Of a stretch of 42,624 nt of DNA, positions 7,673 through 16,520 are shown piece after piece. The stretch is from Dehalococcoidales bacterium (GTDB lineage: Bacteria > Chloroflexota > Dehalococcoidia > Dehalococcoidales > BS750m-G39): the NCBI GenBank assembly GCA_016783245.1, contig JADHWY010000004.1, positions 1 to 42,624 of the forward strand, read 5' to 3'. The notes below the pieces were generated by a model, which made no database searches, had not been told where the DNA came from, and saw only the letters and a program-made list of their open reading frames with translations. The translations under genes were made by a program, and so were the position numbers. Each line of letters opens with the position of its first letter. Position 1 is the stretch's first letter.

Positions 7673-8458
7673 TTATTTGTCGCTCTTTCTACCGCCGAGC
7701 AGGTTCTCGGGATTGAAGCGGGTAAAAGCGCTGAACATTTCTATGGGCAATGGGAAGATAATGGTGCTGTTTCTTTCTGAGGCTATCTCAGAGAGTGTTG
7801 CTAGATAGCGGAGTTGCAGGGCGGTTGGCTCTCTGCCGATAACAGCTCCGGCTTGGCTCAATTTCTCTGAGGCCTGGAGCTCACCCTCAGCGTGGATGAT
7901 TTTGGCTCGCCTCTCTCTTTCTGCCTCAGCCTGAGCCGCCATCATTCGCTTCATCTGTTCGGCAAGCTCGACTTCCTTAATCTCCACGGTGGTAACCTTT
8001 ACCCCCCAGGGGTCGGTATGCTCATCAATTATCTTCTGTAGCATCTGGTTGAGCTTTTCTCTCTTGGTCAACAGGTCATCTAGTTCAGATTGCCCCAGAA
8101 CATTTCGCAGTGTGGTCTGAGATATCTGGGAGGTGGCTCTGATGTAGTCTAAGACCTTAACCACAGCAAACTCAGGGTCAACTACCCTGAAATATACCAC
8201 TGCGTTTACCCTGACGGTAACGTTATCCTTGGTGATTACCTCCTGGTGGGGAACATCCATGGTTATCACACGGAGGTCTACCTTTACCATCCTGTCGACG
8301 AAGGGGATGATGATAAATAGACCAGGACCTTTGGCACCGACCAATCGCCCCAGACGGAAGATAACGCCACGCTCATATTCTCTGACAATTTTCACTGACG
8401 CTGGAATGAATATAGCACAAGCTATAACAATGGGAATGATAATAGCTGCTAACTGCAT
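7673..8458 (-). CDS. Slipin (stomatin/prohibitin SPFH-family membrane protein)
   Basis: A 261-residue protein with one N-terminal membrane segment (about residues 2-24), followed by the SPFH/Band 7 domain. Family features include [14 protein letters not shown] and the [15 protein letters not shown] block. The C-terminal half has a charged, Ala/Glu-rich coiled coil ([17 protein letters not shown]) used for oligomerisation. Slipins form rings at membrane microdomains and are cleaved by, or work with, NfeD-type proteases. The start ATG at 8458 lies 4 bp after the nfeD stop, with GGAGG overlapping that stop, so the two are translationally linked. The nfeD-slipin pair is widely conserved. Confidence 0.93.
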   Translation of the reverse strand: MQLAAIIIPIVIACAIFIPASVKIVREYERGVIFRLGRLVGAKGPGLFIIIPFVDRMVKVDLRVITMDVPHQEVITKDNVTVRVNAVVYFRVVDPEFAVVKVLDYIRATSQISQTTLRNVLGQSELDDLLTKREKLNQMLQKIIDEHTDPWGVKVTTVEIKEVELAEQMKRMMAAQAEAERERRAKIIHAEGELQASEKLSQAGAVIGREPTALQLRYLATLSEIASERNSTIIFPLPIEMFSAFTRFNPENLLGGRKSDK

Positions 8459-8462
8459 CTAT

Positions 8463-9779
8463 CTACCTCCTTTTCGGTTTTTTGGTTACATATAGTTTCA
8501 AGCCGTCAAACTTGGTTATTGTCACCTCCTCTCCGGGTTCAGCCCGGCCCTTATCCAGTACTGCGGTCCATAGTTCACCCTGGTGGAGGATTGTTCCTTC
8601 TGGTTCAAGGGTTGTCTTAACCACAGCCTTTTTTCCGGTTAGCTCCTCCCTGCCTGTTGTCGGCTGTCGGCGGTGGGCGCGAAGCGCATGATAGATTATA
8701 AAGGCTATAGCGCTGCCAACGCCAACGGCGATTCCGACGATTACTTCGATATCTGGTTGAAACAATGCTGGCCTCCCACTAAATAGAATTAAAGCACCAA
8801 ATACAAACGCGGTAGTACCCCCACCGGCAAGCAAACCAAAACCGGGGGTAAATATCTCAGCGATAAACAGCCCGGCGGCCAGCCCTATAAGGGCAAGGCC
8901 GGCATAGTTTATCGGTAAAAAGCCCAGTGAGTAGGCGGCTAGGAATGCGGAGATGCCACCAAATACGCCTGGGAAGATAAGTCCGGGGTTGAATATCTCC
9001 ACCATTATTCCCAGCATAGCCAGACTTAACAGGACAACGGCAATATTTGGGTCGCTGATAGCATAGAGAAACTTCTCCGTTGCCCTCATCTTGACGTGGT
9101 TGATTTCAGCCCCTTCGGTATTCAGGGTGACCACGCTGTCGTCAAGCATGGTTACCTGCCAGCCGTCTAATTGAGCAATCAGGTTGCCAAGGTCGGGGGC
9201 GACGGTATCAATGATATTAAGCTCCAGAGCCTCTTGTTCGGTGACTGAAACGCTCTCTCTAACTGCCTTTTCCGCCCACTCCACATTACGTCCGTGGGCC
9301 TCAGCGATGCTTCTGATATAGGCGGCGGCATCATTGATTACCTTTTCTGCCATCTCCTCTGACATTTGAGCTTCGCCCTCAGCGCCTATGGCTACGGGGT
9401 GGGCGGCACCAATAGCAGTATTAGATGACATGGCTGCCACATGGGCGGCCATGGTGATGAATACCCCGGCTGAGGCTGCCCGTGCCCCGGAAGGGGAGAC
9501 ATATACCACTATCGGAACTTCAGCGTTGACGATTTTCTGTATGATATCACGCATGGCGGTATCCAGGCCGCCGGGCGTGTCCAACTGGATGATGAGGGCT
9601 ACGGCATTGTCTTCCTCTGCATGGTCGATTCCACGCTCGATATAATTAGCCAGGACAGGATTGATAGTCCCCTTAGCCTGAAGCACATCAATCTTGGGAG
9701 CATCCGCCTGAGCCATAACGGCTGTAGCGGCAATAGTTAGGAAACCTAGGAGTAATAGGATGCGAATAATCCTCAGCAC
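8463..9779 (-). CDS. nfeD: NfeD-family membrane serine protease (ClpP-class)
   Basis: A 438-residue long-form NfeD. It has a signal peptide at residues 1-24 (hydrophobic core, then AVMAQA), a ClpP-like protease domain to about residue 230, four or more membrane segments between about 240 and 365, and a C-terminal OB-fold NfeD domain. The catalytic Ser is probably Ser103 in ARAASAGVF, a pattern shared with this protease class. Known homologues cleave the C-terminal hydrophobic part of the partner stomatin. It is the first gene of the nfeD-slipin operon, transcribed away from hisZ. A consensus -10 lies about 45 bp upstream of the start. Confidence 0.93.
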   Translation of the reverse strand: MLRIIRILLLLGFLTIAATAVMAQADAPKIDVLQAKGTINPVLANYIERGIDHAEEDNAVALIIQLDTPGGLDTAMRDIIQKIVNAEVPIVVYVSPSGARAASAGVFITMAAHVAAMSSNTAIGAAHPVAIGAEGEAQMSEEMAEKVINDAAAYIRSIAEAHGRNVEWAEKAVRESVSVTEQEALELNIIDTVAPDLGNLIAQLDGWQVTMLDDSVVTLNTEGAEINHVKMRATEKFLYAISDPNIAVVLLSLAMLGIMVEIFNPGLIFPGVFGGISAFLAAYSLGFLPINYAGLALIGLAAGLFIAEIFTPGFGLLAGGGTTAFVFGALILFSGRPALFQPDIEVIVGIAVGVGSAIAFIIYHALRAHRRQPTTGREELTGKKAVVKTTLEPEGTILHQGELWTAVLDKGRAEPGEEVTITKFDGLKLYVTKKPKRR

Positions 9780-9824
9780 AACCAGCTCTCTGTCACCTTG
9801 ATAGTCAACAATTTATATATACAG

Positions 9825-9853
9825 ATTATATATTGTCTGCAGCATTATTACAA
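9825..9853 (-). promoter_or_regulatory. Candidate sigma-70 promoter for nfeD-slipin
   Basis: On the minus strand, TTGTAA (9853-9848) is followed by a 17-nt spacer and a perfect TATAAT (9830-9825), about 45 bp upstream of the nfeD ATG. The local sequence is AT-rich. It lies back to back with the hisZ promoter. Confidence 0.6.
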
Positions 9854-9915
9854 ATGAATCATTCTTAATAGGGTGAGACTACAGCTTGGCAGTCGCGGTT
9901 GAATAGAGGGGCGAA

Positions 9916-9945
9916 TTGATGTAGAATTGGCGCACTGTCTATAAA
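9916..9945 (+). promoter_or_regulatory. Candidate sigma-70 promoter for the his operon
   Basis: TTGATG (9916-9921) and TATAAA (9940-9945) are separated by 18 nt. The predicted transcript start near 9952 leaves only about 13 nt before the preferred hisZ ATG at 9965, with no visible Shine-Dalgarno, so translation may be near-leaderless. Confidence 0.55.
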
Positions 9946-9964
9946 AACATTTTTGCTATTTGCT

Positions 9965-11197
9965 ATGAGAGATCAAAGGTGTAGAGGGACTCGGGATTTA
10001 TCCCCCGAGGAGATGATAAGGTTTCGCTTTATTGAGAAAGCATTCAGGGACTGCTGTCTCCAGTGGGGCTATGAGGAGGTTAGGACGCCAACCCTTGAGT
10101 ATCTGCACCTTTTCGCCTCAACAGGGACACTTACCCCCAGTATGCTGGGCAAAGTGTACTCCTTCCTTGACTGGGATGGTTGGAGTGGGGAGAGGGTGGT
10201 CTTAAGACCTGACGGCACTATCCCGGTGGCTAGGCTTTATATTGACAGCATGGGGGATAGTGGGTTGGCCAAGCTATCCTATGTGAGCAATATCTTTATC
10301 TTTGAAGAGACAGGGAAGGAGAGCAGGGAGAGATGGCAGGGTGGGGTTGAGCTTATCGGAGTAAGTTCTCCTCTCGCTGATACAGAACTGATGATACTGG
10401 CTTCGGAGGTGTTGAAGAAGGTGGGGCTGGGAAACATAGAGTTGAGGCTATGCCATGGCGGCTTAATCAGGGGCTTGCTCCATGAACTCGGGCTAAGCCC
10501 TGGGGAAGAAACCGAGGTATTCGACCAAATCCTGGATGGGGATGCAGCCGTGCTGGCTACAATAAAGGCGGGGAAGCCTGGGCTGGACGAGGCTTTGTCC
10601 CTGCTGCTGGACCCGAAAGGAAAATCACCCGCATTCCTGAAAAACTCCATGGGGTTACTGGCGCGAAGTTTGCCCCAGCTTAAGCCTGCCCTGGACAATT
10701 TCGGTAACATTATCGCTCTTCTTGAGGATTTGGGTTATAGCTATCGGATTGACCTGGCTTCGGGGAGGGGCTTTGAATACTATACCGGGGTGATTTTCCA
10801 GTTTTTTGCTGGCAAGGAGAAAGTAGGTGGTGGGGGTAGATATGATGCTCTCATCCCGCTGATGGGAGGCAAGGATGTCCCCGCCTCGGGATTTGCCCTC
10901 TATTTTGACCACCTGATGAATCTGATAGAGCCAGTGGCTTTGACTGAACCCGCAGCGCAGAGAATATCGGTTGATGCTGAACCAGAGGCGATAAAACAGG
11001 GCTTTGATATGGTCAGTCGCCTTCATAAAGAAGGGTATGTAGCTGAATTCAAGCTTGGGGCTAAGGAGATGGCTGATGCGGAGTGGAGGCTTGATGTGCG
11101 CAGCAAAGCGCCTCTATTTATTTTAACCGACCAAGTTGAGCAGAGGAGGTTTGAGGCGCAAACTGCTGAGGAGGTTCTGGCGCTGCTAAAGCGCTGA
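9965..11197 (+). CDS. hisZ: ATP phosphoribosyltransferase regulatory subunit HisZ (histidyl-tRNA synthetase-like)
   Basis: A 410-residue class II synthetase-like protein. It keeps the fold motifs GTRDLSPEE at the N-terminus, GRGFEYYTGVIF and GGGGRYD. The motif-2 region reads RWQGGVELIG, which fits HisZ better than the RYREFHQ pattern of true HisRS. HisZ activates short-form HisG and confers histidine feedback; the next gene is hisG, which supports this. ATG 9965 gives MRDQRCRGTRDLSP and is preferred over an in-frame TTG at 9953, which nearly coincides with the predicted transcript start. A divergent HisRS paralogue remains possible. The C-terminal domain (about residues 325-410) resembles an anticodon-binding fold. 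Confidence 0.8.
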   Translation: MRDQRCRGTRDLSPEEMIRFRFIEKAFRDCCLQWGYEEVRTPTLEYLHLFASTGTLTPSMLGKVYSFLDWDGWSGERVVLRPDGTIPVARLYIDSMGDSGLAKLSYVSNIFIFEETGKESRERWQGGVELIGVSSPLADTELMILASEVLKKVGLGNIELRLCHGGLIRGLLHELGLSPGEETEVFDQILDGDAAVLATIKAGKPGLDEALSLLLDPKGKSPAFLKNSMGLLARSLPQLKPALDNFGNIIALLEDLGYSYRIDLASGRGFEYYTGVIFQFFAGKEKVGGGGRYDALIPLMGGKDVPASGFALYFDHLMNLIEPVALTEPAAQRISVDAEPEAIKQGFDMVSRLHKEGYVAEFKLGAKEMADAEWRLDVRSKAPLFILTDQVEQRRFEAQTAEEVLALLKR

Positions 11198-11260
11198 AAA
11201 GCGCTGTTATTCAGCGGAAAATTAAAGACGGCGATAGGGGCTATTTGTTAATGGAAGTTT

Positions 11261-11333
11261 GAAGGGGCGTGCCGCCCCTTCAAAACCCATACCCCCTCTC
11301 CCCTTTGGAGGAGAGGGGGACACAGGGGGTGAG
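11261..11333 (+). repeat. Two-hairpin dispersed repeat, copy 1, upstream of hisG
   Basis: Hairpin 1 is GAAGGGGCG/CGCCCCTTC (11261-11269 with 11273-11281). Hairpin 2 is CCCCCTCTCC/GGAGAGGGGG (11292-11301 with 11310-11319). A tail ACACAGGGGGTGAG (11320-11333) follows and ends at the hisG GTG, so its GGGGGTGAG acts as the Shine-Dalgarno. A second copy with the same architecture precedes purD (20591-20660, minus strand). ACCCCCT (11291-11297) could also pair with AGGGGGT (11324-11330) and mask the ribosome site. Confidence 0.75.
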
Positions 11334-12755
11334 GTGGATAAACAATTAAAGATAGCGTTGCCTAAGGGACGCCTTTTAGGCGAAACAGCCGCCCTGCTCC
11401 AGGGTGCGGACTGGGGGTTAACTGGATATCATGCGAGGGCTCGCCTTTATCGCCTTGAATCAGAGATGTTTCCCAACCTCTCGGCTAAGGTGTTCCATGA
11501 GAAGGATATCCCTATTCAGGTGGCAATAGGAAACTATGATTTGGGTATCTGCGGGCTGGATTGGGTGGAGGAGCTTTTGGTTAAGTATCCCAGCAGTGCC
11601 GTGATTAAGGTCAAAAACCTTGAGTATGGTGAAGGTGTCTTATACATGGTGGCCGCTCGCTCTGATGGGATATCTACAGAGGAGGGCTTGGTTCGGATTG
11701 CCACCGAGTACCCTAATCTGGCTGAGTCCTTTGCTCTGAATCGTCGGCTGAGAAGGTTTAGCATCTTTCCCCTGTGGGGAGGGGCTGAGGTCTATCCTCC
11801 CGAGAGTGCTGAGTTAGCCCTGATTTCGGGAAAGGCGGGGAAGAGGTCGTTTGGTTATGACCTTATACCGATAAGCGAAGTCCTCAGTTTCAATGCCGCC
11901 CTCATCGCCAATAAGAACAGCTGGCAGACAAAGGACTTGAGTCAGGTGTTGGCTTCTCTTGGAGATGGGCTATCGGCCGACAGAAAACAGCCCTCCTCTG
12001 CTGGGGTAAGGAGTGCGCCATCGGAAAAGCCCGTGATATCTCCCGAAGCTCGACGTGGAAAAGATGCCGGAGCGACAGTCCGGCTTGCTTTGCCTGATGG
12101 ACATCAGCAGCAACCAACCCTCCGTCTGCTGAATAGAGCTGGCATTGAGGTTGACGACTATCCTTCAAAGAGGGGCAATCGCCGACCAGTTGCCAAGCTG
12201 GAGGGTGTGACAATTAAGGTGATTAGGCCTCAGGATATGCCATTACAGGTAGCCAATGGAAACTTTGATCTGGCCATTACCGGTAAAGATTGGCTTAGGG
12301 AGCATCTTTATCAGTTTCCACCAAGCCCGGTGGCAGAGCTTATCGACCTCAAATTTGGCAAGGTGCGGATAGTGGCGGTAGCAAGCAAGGATTTGTCGGT
12401 GACCGACGCCTATAGTCTAAAGCAACTTAATGCTGAGCAGTCGGTGCCATTGAGGGTGGCTTCGGAGTATGTCAATATAGCGGATAAGTATGCCAGAGAT
12501 AATCACCTGGGGATGTATAGAATAATACCCACCTGGGGGGCTACTGAAGCCTTTTTGCCTGAGGATGCCGACCTGCTGATTGAGAATACGCAGACTGGGC
12601 GGACCATAGCCAGGCACAACCTCAAGATAATTGATACCCTTTTTGAGTCAACGGCCTGCCTCATCGGTAACACAAATAGCATATCCAGCTCCAGCAAGAG
12701 AAAAAGGATAAAGTCTATCACCGAGATGCTGCGAAGGGCGGTGGAGAATGGCTAA
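11334..12755 (+). CDS. hisG: ATP phosphoribosyltransferase, tandem HisG-HisG fusion
   Basis: The first step of histidine synthesis joins ATP and PRPP. This protein is 473 residues, about twice a short-form HisG, and contains two HisG-like units. Unit 1 (about residues 5-215) starts LKIALPKGRLL, continues DIPIQVAIGNYDLGICGLDW and FPLWGGAEVYPPE, but lacks the usual PRPP loop (GKAGKRS at 166-172). After an Ala/Ser/Pro-rich linker, unit 2 (from about 249) starts VRLALPDGHQQ, continues DMPLQVANGNFDLAITGKDW, and keeps the PRPP-loop pattern TGRTI at 421-425. Each unit is thus degenerate where the other is intact, suggesting a composite active site (inference). GTG 11334 is chosen because it follows GGGGGTGAG; an in-frame TTG at 11259 lies inside the repeat. 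It overlaps hisD by 8 bp. Confidence 0.88.
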   Translation: MDKQLKIALPKGRLLGETAALLQGADWGLTGYHARARLYRLESEMFPNLSAKVFHEKDIPIQVAIGNYDLGICGLDWVEELLVKYPSSAVIKVKNLEYGEGVLYMVAARSDGISTEEGLVRIATEYPNLAESFALNRRLRRFSIFPLWGGAEVYPPESAELALISGKAGKRSFGYDLIPISEVLSFNAALIANKNSWQTKDLSQVLASLGDGLSADRKQPSSAGVRSAPSEKPVISPEARRGKDAGATVRLALPDGHQQQPTLRLLNRAGIEVDDYPSKRGNRRPVAKLEGVTIKVIRPQDMPLQVANGNFDLAITGKDWLREHLYQFPPSPVAELIDLKFGKVRIVAVASKDLSVTDAYSLKQLNAEQSVPLRVASEYVNIADKYARDNHLGMYRIIPTWGATEAFLPEDADLLIENTQTGRTIARHNLKIIDTLFESTACLIGNTNSISSSSKRKRIKSITEMLRRAVENG

Positions 12756-14088
12756 ATTAAAAATCATTGAGGGTTTTGAACAGGCGAAGGCAGTATTATC
12801 TCGGCAAGCCACGGCTGAGTTTCCCATGATTTCGTCAGTCCTTAAACAGAAGCTGGTTCAGATGTTTGGCACTGAAGACCCGGAGCAGGCGGTTGCGCAG
12901 ATTATCAACGAGGTGCGCAGCAAGGGAGATAAAGCCCTTGTTGGTTATGCCTCAAGGATTGATGGGGTGGAGCTTGCTTCACTGGAGGCGACCAAGGAGC
13001 AAATAGCCGCTGCTTATCAGGAGGTTGATAAGGAGCTGGTATCAGCCCTCAGGCTGGCAGCCGAGCGGATACGCTCCTTCCACTCCCAACAGAAGGATAA
13101 TATCTGGCGGGAATTTGCCGGGGTGAAGGCCAGTCAGCTGATACGTCCGCTGGAGCGCGTCGGGGTCTATGCCCCCGGCGGCAATGCCTGTTACCCTTCT
13201 ACGGTGCTGATGACCGCTGTTCCAGCCAGGGTTGCCGGGGTCAAGGAGGTTATTCTGGCTACACCGCCAGGAGCGAAGGGGGTGATTTCTCCTCCCACGC
13301 TGGTAGCCGCTGATATCGCTCAGGTTGACCGCATTTTCTGTGTTGGTGGCGCCCAGGCGATTGCCGCTCTGGCTTTTGGCACCGAGACTGTTCCCAGAGT
13401 GGATAAGATTTGTGGGCCGGGTAATATATTCGTCGTTCTGGCCAAGAAGATGGTTTATGGTGTGGTTGATATCGACGGACTAAACGGGCCGAGCGAGGTA
13501 TTAATTATCGCTGATGAAACAGCCAATCCTGAATACTGTGCTGCTGACCTCTTGGCTCAGGCTGAGCATGACCCCTTAGCTTCAGCCATCCTGGTAACTA
13601 CCTCACGGAGGTTGGCAGACGAAGTTATGGCTGAGGTGGAACAACAGCTAAAGGGTTTGCCCCGTCAGGCTATTCCTGTTGAGTCTTTACAGAACCAGGG
13701 CAAGATAATAGTGGTCACCAATATAGATGAGGCTATAGAATTGGCTAACCTTTATGCTCCGGAGCACCTCTGCCTTATGATGGACAAAGCAGCCTCCTAT
13801 GTTGATAGGGTGTCTAACGCCGGGTGTATATTTGTCGGCGGAACATCAACAGTAGTTTTGGGTGATTATGTGGCTGGACCGAGCCATGTTTTGCCTACCG
13901 GAGGCACTGCCCGATTCGGCTCGCCGCTTAATATAACCGACTTTATTAAATTGATAAATTTGGTTAGTATAGATAAAGCCAGCTTAAAAAAGCTGGGGCG
14001 GGCAGCCTCTGTTATCGCTAGAGCTGAGGGTTTTGAGGCTCATGCCCGCGCGGTAGAAAAGCGGTTCAAACAGGTGGACAATGAGTGA
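12748..14088 (+). CDS. hisD: Histidinol dehydrogenase
   Basis: A 446-residue protein of normal length for HisD, the zinc enzyme that oxidises L-histidinol to L-histidine in two NAD+-dependent steps. Conserved blocks include VYAPGGNACYPSTVLM, the GGAQAIAALAFGTE nucleotide region, KICGPGN, AQAEHDPLA (with a zinc-region His) and GPSHVLPTGGTARF. The ATG at 12748 overlaps hisG by 8 bp and the 3' end overlaps hisC by 8 bp, so the genes are translationally coupled. No unusual residues were noticed. Confidence 0.97.
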   Translation: MAKLKIIEGFEQAKAVLSRQATAEFPMISSVLKQKLVQMFGTEDPEQAVAQIINEVRSKGDKALVGYASRIDGVELASLEATKEQIAAAYQEVDKELVSALRLAAERIRSFHSQQKDNIWREFAGVKASQLIRPLERVGVYAPGGNACYPSTVLMTAVPARVAGVKEVILATPPGAKGVISPPTLVAADIAQVDRIFCVGGAQAIAALAFGTETVPRVDKICGPGNIFVVLAKKMVYGVVDIDGLNGPSEVLIIADETANPEYCAADLLAQAEHDPLASAILVTTSRRLADEVMAEVEQQLKGLPRQAIPVESLQNQGKIIVVTNIDEAIELANLYAPEHLCLMMDKAASYVDRVSNAGCIFVGGTSTVVLGDYVAGPSHVLPTGGTARFGSPLNITDFIKLINLVSIDKASLKKLGRAASVIARAEGFEAHARAVEKRFKQVDNE

Positions 14089-15190
14089 AGAAGCAGGAAT
14101 AGAGCGATTTATACGGCCTGACCTTACTACCTTTAGTGCCTACTCCGCCAGTATCTCGCCGGAGACATTGGAGGGGGAGATAGAGGTCGCGGCGGAAAGC
14201 ATTATCAAGCTGGATGCCAATGAGAATCCTTATGGCTGCTCGCCCAGAGTGAATCAGGCGCTGGCGACCTATCCTTATTTCAATGTCTATCCCGACAACG
14301 GCCAGGTAATGCTCAGGCAGTTGCTGGCGGGATACACCGGGGTTGATGCCAAATACATTGCAGCTGGCAGCGGCGGCGACCAGCTTATAGACCTTGTTTT
14401 ACGCTTATTTGTCGAGCCCGGTGACGAGGTAATAAATTGCGTACCTACTTTTGAAATGTATACTTTTTTTGCTAAGGTATGTGGTAGCACTCTGGTTGAG
14501 ATACCCAGAGATGATGATTTCGCTATCAGTGTAGCCGCCATAAAGGCAGCCATAAATGAAAAAACCAAGGCGATACTCCTGGCTAATCCCAATAATCCAA
14601 CAGGAACAATTACCCCCCAGCGAGACATTCTGGAGATAGTGGATACCGGCCTGCCGGTGGTAGTTGACGAGGCATACTATGAATTTAGTGGAGAAACAGC
14701 GGCTCCATTAGTGGGCAAGTACCAAAACCTGATGGTGTTGCGGACATTCAGCAAATGGGCAGGGCTTGCTGGTCTGAGGGTTGGATACGGCATTTTCTCA
14801 CCCAAAATAGCCGATTACATATTGAGAATCAAGCCTCCGTACAGTGTAAATGTGGCCGCTATAGTCGCCGTACAGGAGTCGCTGAAGGATATCGATTACC
14901 TGATGACCGGCGTAAAGGCTATAATCGTCGAGAGGGAGAAGCTTTTCGCCGAGCTAAAGAGAATAAAGTGGCTGGCCCCCCTCCCTTCGCAGGCCAACTT
15001 TATTCTGTGCCTGGTGCTGAACGGCAGGGCGAGCCAGCTTCACCAGAGGCTGAAGGAGAAGGGAATACTGGTTCGCTATTTTGATAAGCCTCTGCTGAAA
15101 CATTTTATACGCATTAGTGTGGGCAAACCGGAGCATACCGATGCCTTGATTAAAGCACTGCAAGAAATAGAGGAGGAGACAGGTGGCTAA
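14081..15190 (+). CDS. hisC: Histidinol-phosphate aminotransferase
   Basis: A 369-residue fold-type I PLP enzyme that converts imidazole-acetol phosphate to histidinol phosphate using glutamate. Visible markers are [10 protein letters not shown] near residue 46, [34 protein letters not shown] and the PLP-lysine segment [16 protein letters not shown]. Position between hisD and hisB, overlapping each by 8 bp, fixes the role within a family that also includes aromatic aminotransferases. The N-terminal ~30 residues are a little longer than in many homologues. Confidence 0.95.
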   Translation: MSEEAGIERFIRPDLTTFSAYSASISPETLEGEIEVAAESIIKLDANENPYGCSPRVNQALATYPYFNVYPDNGQVMLRQLLAGYTGVDAKYIAAGSGGDQLIDLVLRLFVEPGDEVINCVPTFEMYTFFAKVCGSTLVEIPRDDDFAISVAAIKAAINEKTKAILLANPNNPTGTITPQRDILEIVDTGLPVVVDEAYYEFSGETAAPLVGKYQNLMVLRTFSKWAGLAGLRVGYGIFSPKIADYILRIKPPYSVNVAAIVAVQESLKDIDYLMTGVKAIIVEREKLFAELKRIKWLAPLPSQANFILCLVLNGRASQLHQRLKEKGILVRYFDKPLLKHFIRISVGKPEHTDALIKALQEIEEETGG

Positions 15191-15773
15191 TAGAATATCT
15201 ATCATCAAACGGAAGACTAAGGAAACCAATATCAGCCTGGAGCTTGATATTGATGGCGGCGGTAAGTGGGATATAAATACCGGAATCAGGATGTTTGACC
15301 ACCTATTGGCTCAGCTTGCCCGCCATGGAGTGTTTGACATAAAGATTTCAGCCACAGGTAGCGACCAGCATCATCTGGTAGAGGATGTTGCCATTTGTTT
15401 GGGCAAAGCCCTGGGTGAAGCCCTGGGTGAGAAGCGGGGCATTGTCAGGATGGCTGACGCTATGGTGCCCATGGATGATACCCTGGCGTTGGTGGCGGTG
15501 GACATCAGCGGTAGGGGATATACCACCTTAGACCTGCCTTTCAACGATAATGATATGAGTGGGTTTGCTACCGACCTTATCCGTCATTTCCTGGAGTCCT
15601 TTGCCATTGAGGCCAGGCTTAATCTCCACGCTAAGATTCTATATGGTGTTAATGACCATCACAAGGCGGAAGCCCTGTTTAAGGCCCTGGGCAGAGCCCT
15701 GGATACGGCTACCAGAGTTGACCAGCGTATAAGTGGTGACCTCCCCAGCACCAAGGAGTTCTTGGAAAGCTAA
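15183..15773 (+). CDS. hisB: Imidazoleglycerol-phosphate dehydratase
   Basis: A 196-residue monofunctional HisB that dehydrates imidazoleglycerol phosphate to imidazole-acetol phosphate. The manganese-binding His/Glu clusters are visible: [27 protein letters not shown] and [14 protein letters not shown], in the usual duplicated half-fold arrangement. The start is GTG 15183, overlapping hisC by 8 bp. The phosphatase domain of E. coli-type HisB is absent. It is the last his gene here; hisA, hisF, hisH and hisI are not in this window. Confidence 0.96.
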   Translation: MANRISIIKRKTKETNISLELDIDGGGKWDINTGIRMFDHLLAQLARHGVFDIKISATGSDQHHLVEDVAICLGKALGEALGEKRGIVRMADAMVPMDDTLALVAVDISGRGYTTLDLPFNDNDMSGFATDLIRHFLESFAIEARLNLHAKILYGVNDHHKAEALFKALGRALDTATRVDQRISGDLPSTKEFLES

Positions 15774-15783
15774 GGGATAGTTG

Positions 15784-16059
15784 ATGTCTAGGGAAATACG
15801 CCCTCACATCTTTAGTGTAGTTGCTATAGTTACCTATCTGGCCCATTTTTGGGTCCAGCCCCCGGCGGGAATAGCACTTTGGGCTGTCTCGGCTGTTTCC
15901 GCTGTAGCGTCAATTCATCTTGGCATGATAGCGAGGGGACAGAGTGCAGATAAGGCCAGGCGGTGGATGCCGAACTCAGCCGTTATCATTGGTTGTATAA
16001 TACTGCTGGGCGTGACCTTGAGCGCTATATTCCTCTTAGCTCCGCAGATGATACAATAA
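15784..16059 (+). CDS. Small hypothetical membrane protein
   Basis: A 91-residue protein starting at ATG 15784, 11 bp after hisB; a TTG at 15781 is in frame but less likely. Hydrophobic stretches at about residues 8-23, 28-47 and 64-86 suggest three membrane segments, with a short charged loop (RGQSADKARRW) between the second and third. No family was recognised. The position suggests read-through from the his operon. It converges on the minus-strand gene ending at 16081. Confidence 0.6.
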   Translation: MSREIRPHIFSVVAIVTYLAHFWVQPPAGIALWAVSAVSAVASIHLGMIARGQSADKARRWMPNSAVIIGCIILLGVTLSAIFLLAPQMIQ

Positions 16060-16080
16060 ATTCGCCTTTTTTTGTGGCTA

Positions 16081-16498
16081 TTATTTACGGCGGCTCAACC
16101 AAATCAAAAAGGCTCCTATAGCGACTATGGCCACTATTGGTTTCCAAGGAGTTAATTTCCCCGGGGGCTCCAGAGTAAATGTCATTTTAGGAAGGTTCCC
16201 CCTAGCCTGGTAAGGAACTTGGTGAATATCTAGAATTTGCTTTAACTCTGGTGTTGCATCTCGGCAATATTTGTCATCAAGATGCTCAATATAATCCCTT
16301 GAGATTTCTATCTCGGCTTCTAATCTCCCATCACTAAAACCTCTAACATGCATCTCCCATGTATCATCTAATTTTTTAATTAAGCCAAAAACTTGCCCTG
16401 GCTTTATTATTTGAAGAGGTGTATCACTGAAACCTTCTTGGATAAGTACCTCATTTTACTCTTTGTAGCCGCTTAGCTGTCGTGTCTGTCCGTTCCAT
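16081..16498 (-). CDS. Hypothetical tail-anchored protein, apparently frameshifted
   Basis: ATG 16498 has a strong Shine-Dalgarno (GGGAGG) just after purC and reads MERTDTTAKRLQRVK before TGA. One base later in frame, a coding-like sequence runs on without a start codon (NEVLIQEGFSDTPL) and ends at 16081 with a single C-terminal membrane segment followed by SRRK. Removing one A from the AAAA run at 16454-16457 joins both parts into about 138 residues. The first ATG in the long frame is 16353, which would leave a truncated 90-residue product. Causes could be a real frameshift mutation, an assembly error or, less likely, programmed +1 shifting. The family is unknown. Confidence 0.5.
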
Positions 16499-16520
16499 CC
16501 TTGTTACCTCCCTCATGAAG

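Noticed and set aside
11259-11333. N-terminal extension of HisG from TTG 11259
   Set aside because: The extension translates the hairpin repeat, and GTG 11334 has a well-spaced ribosome site and begins at the conserved HisG N-terminus.
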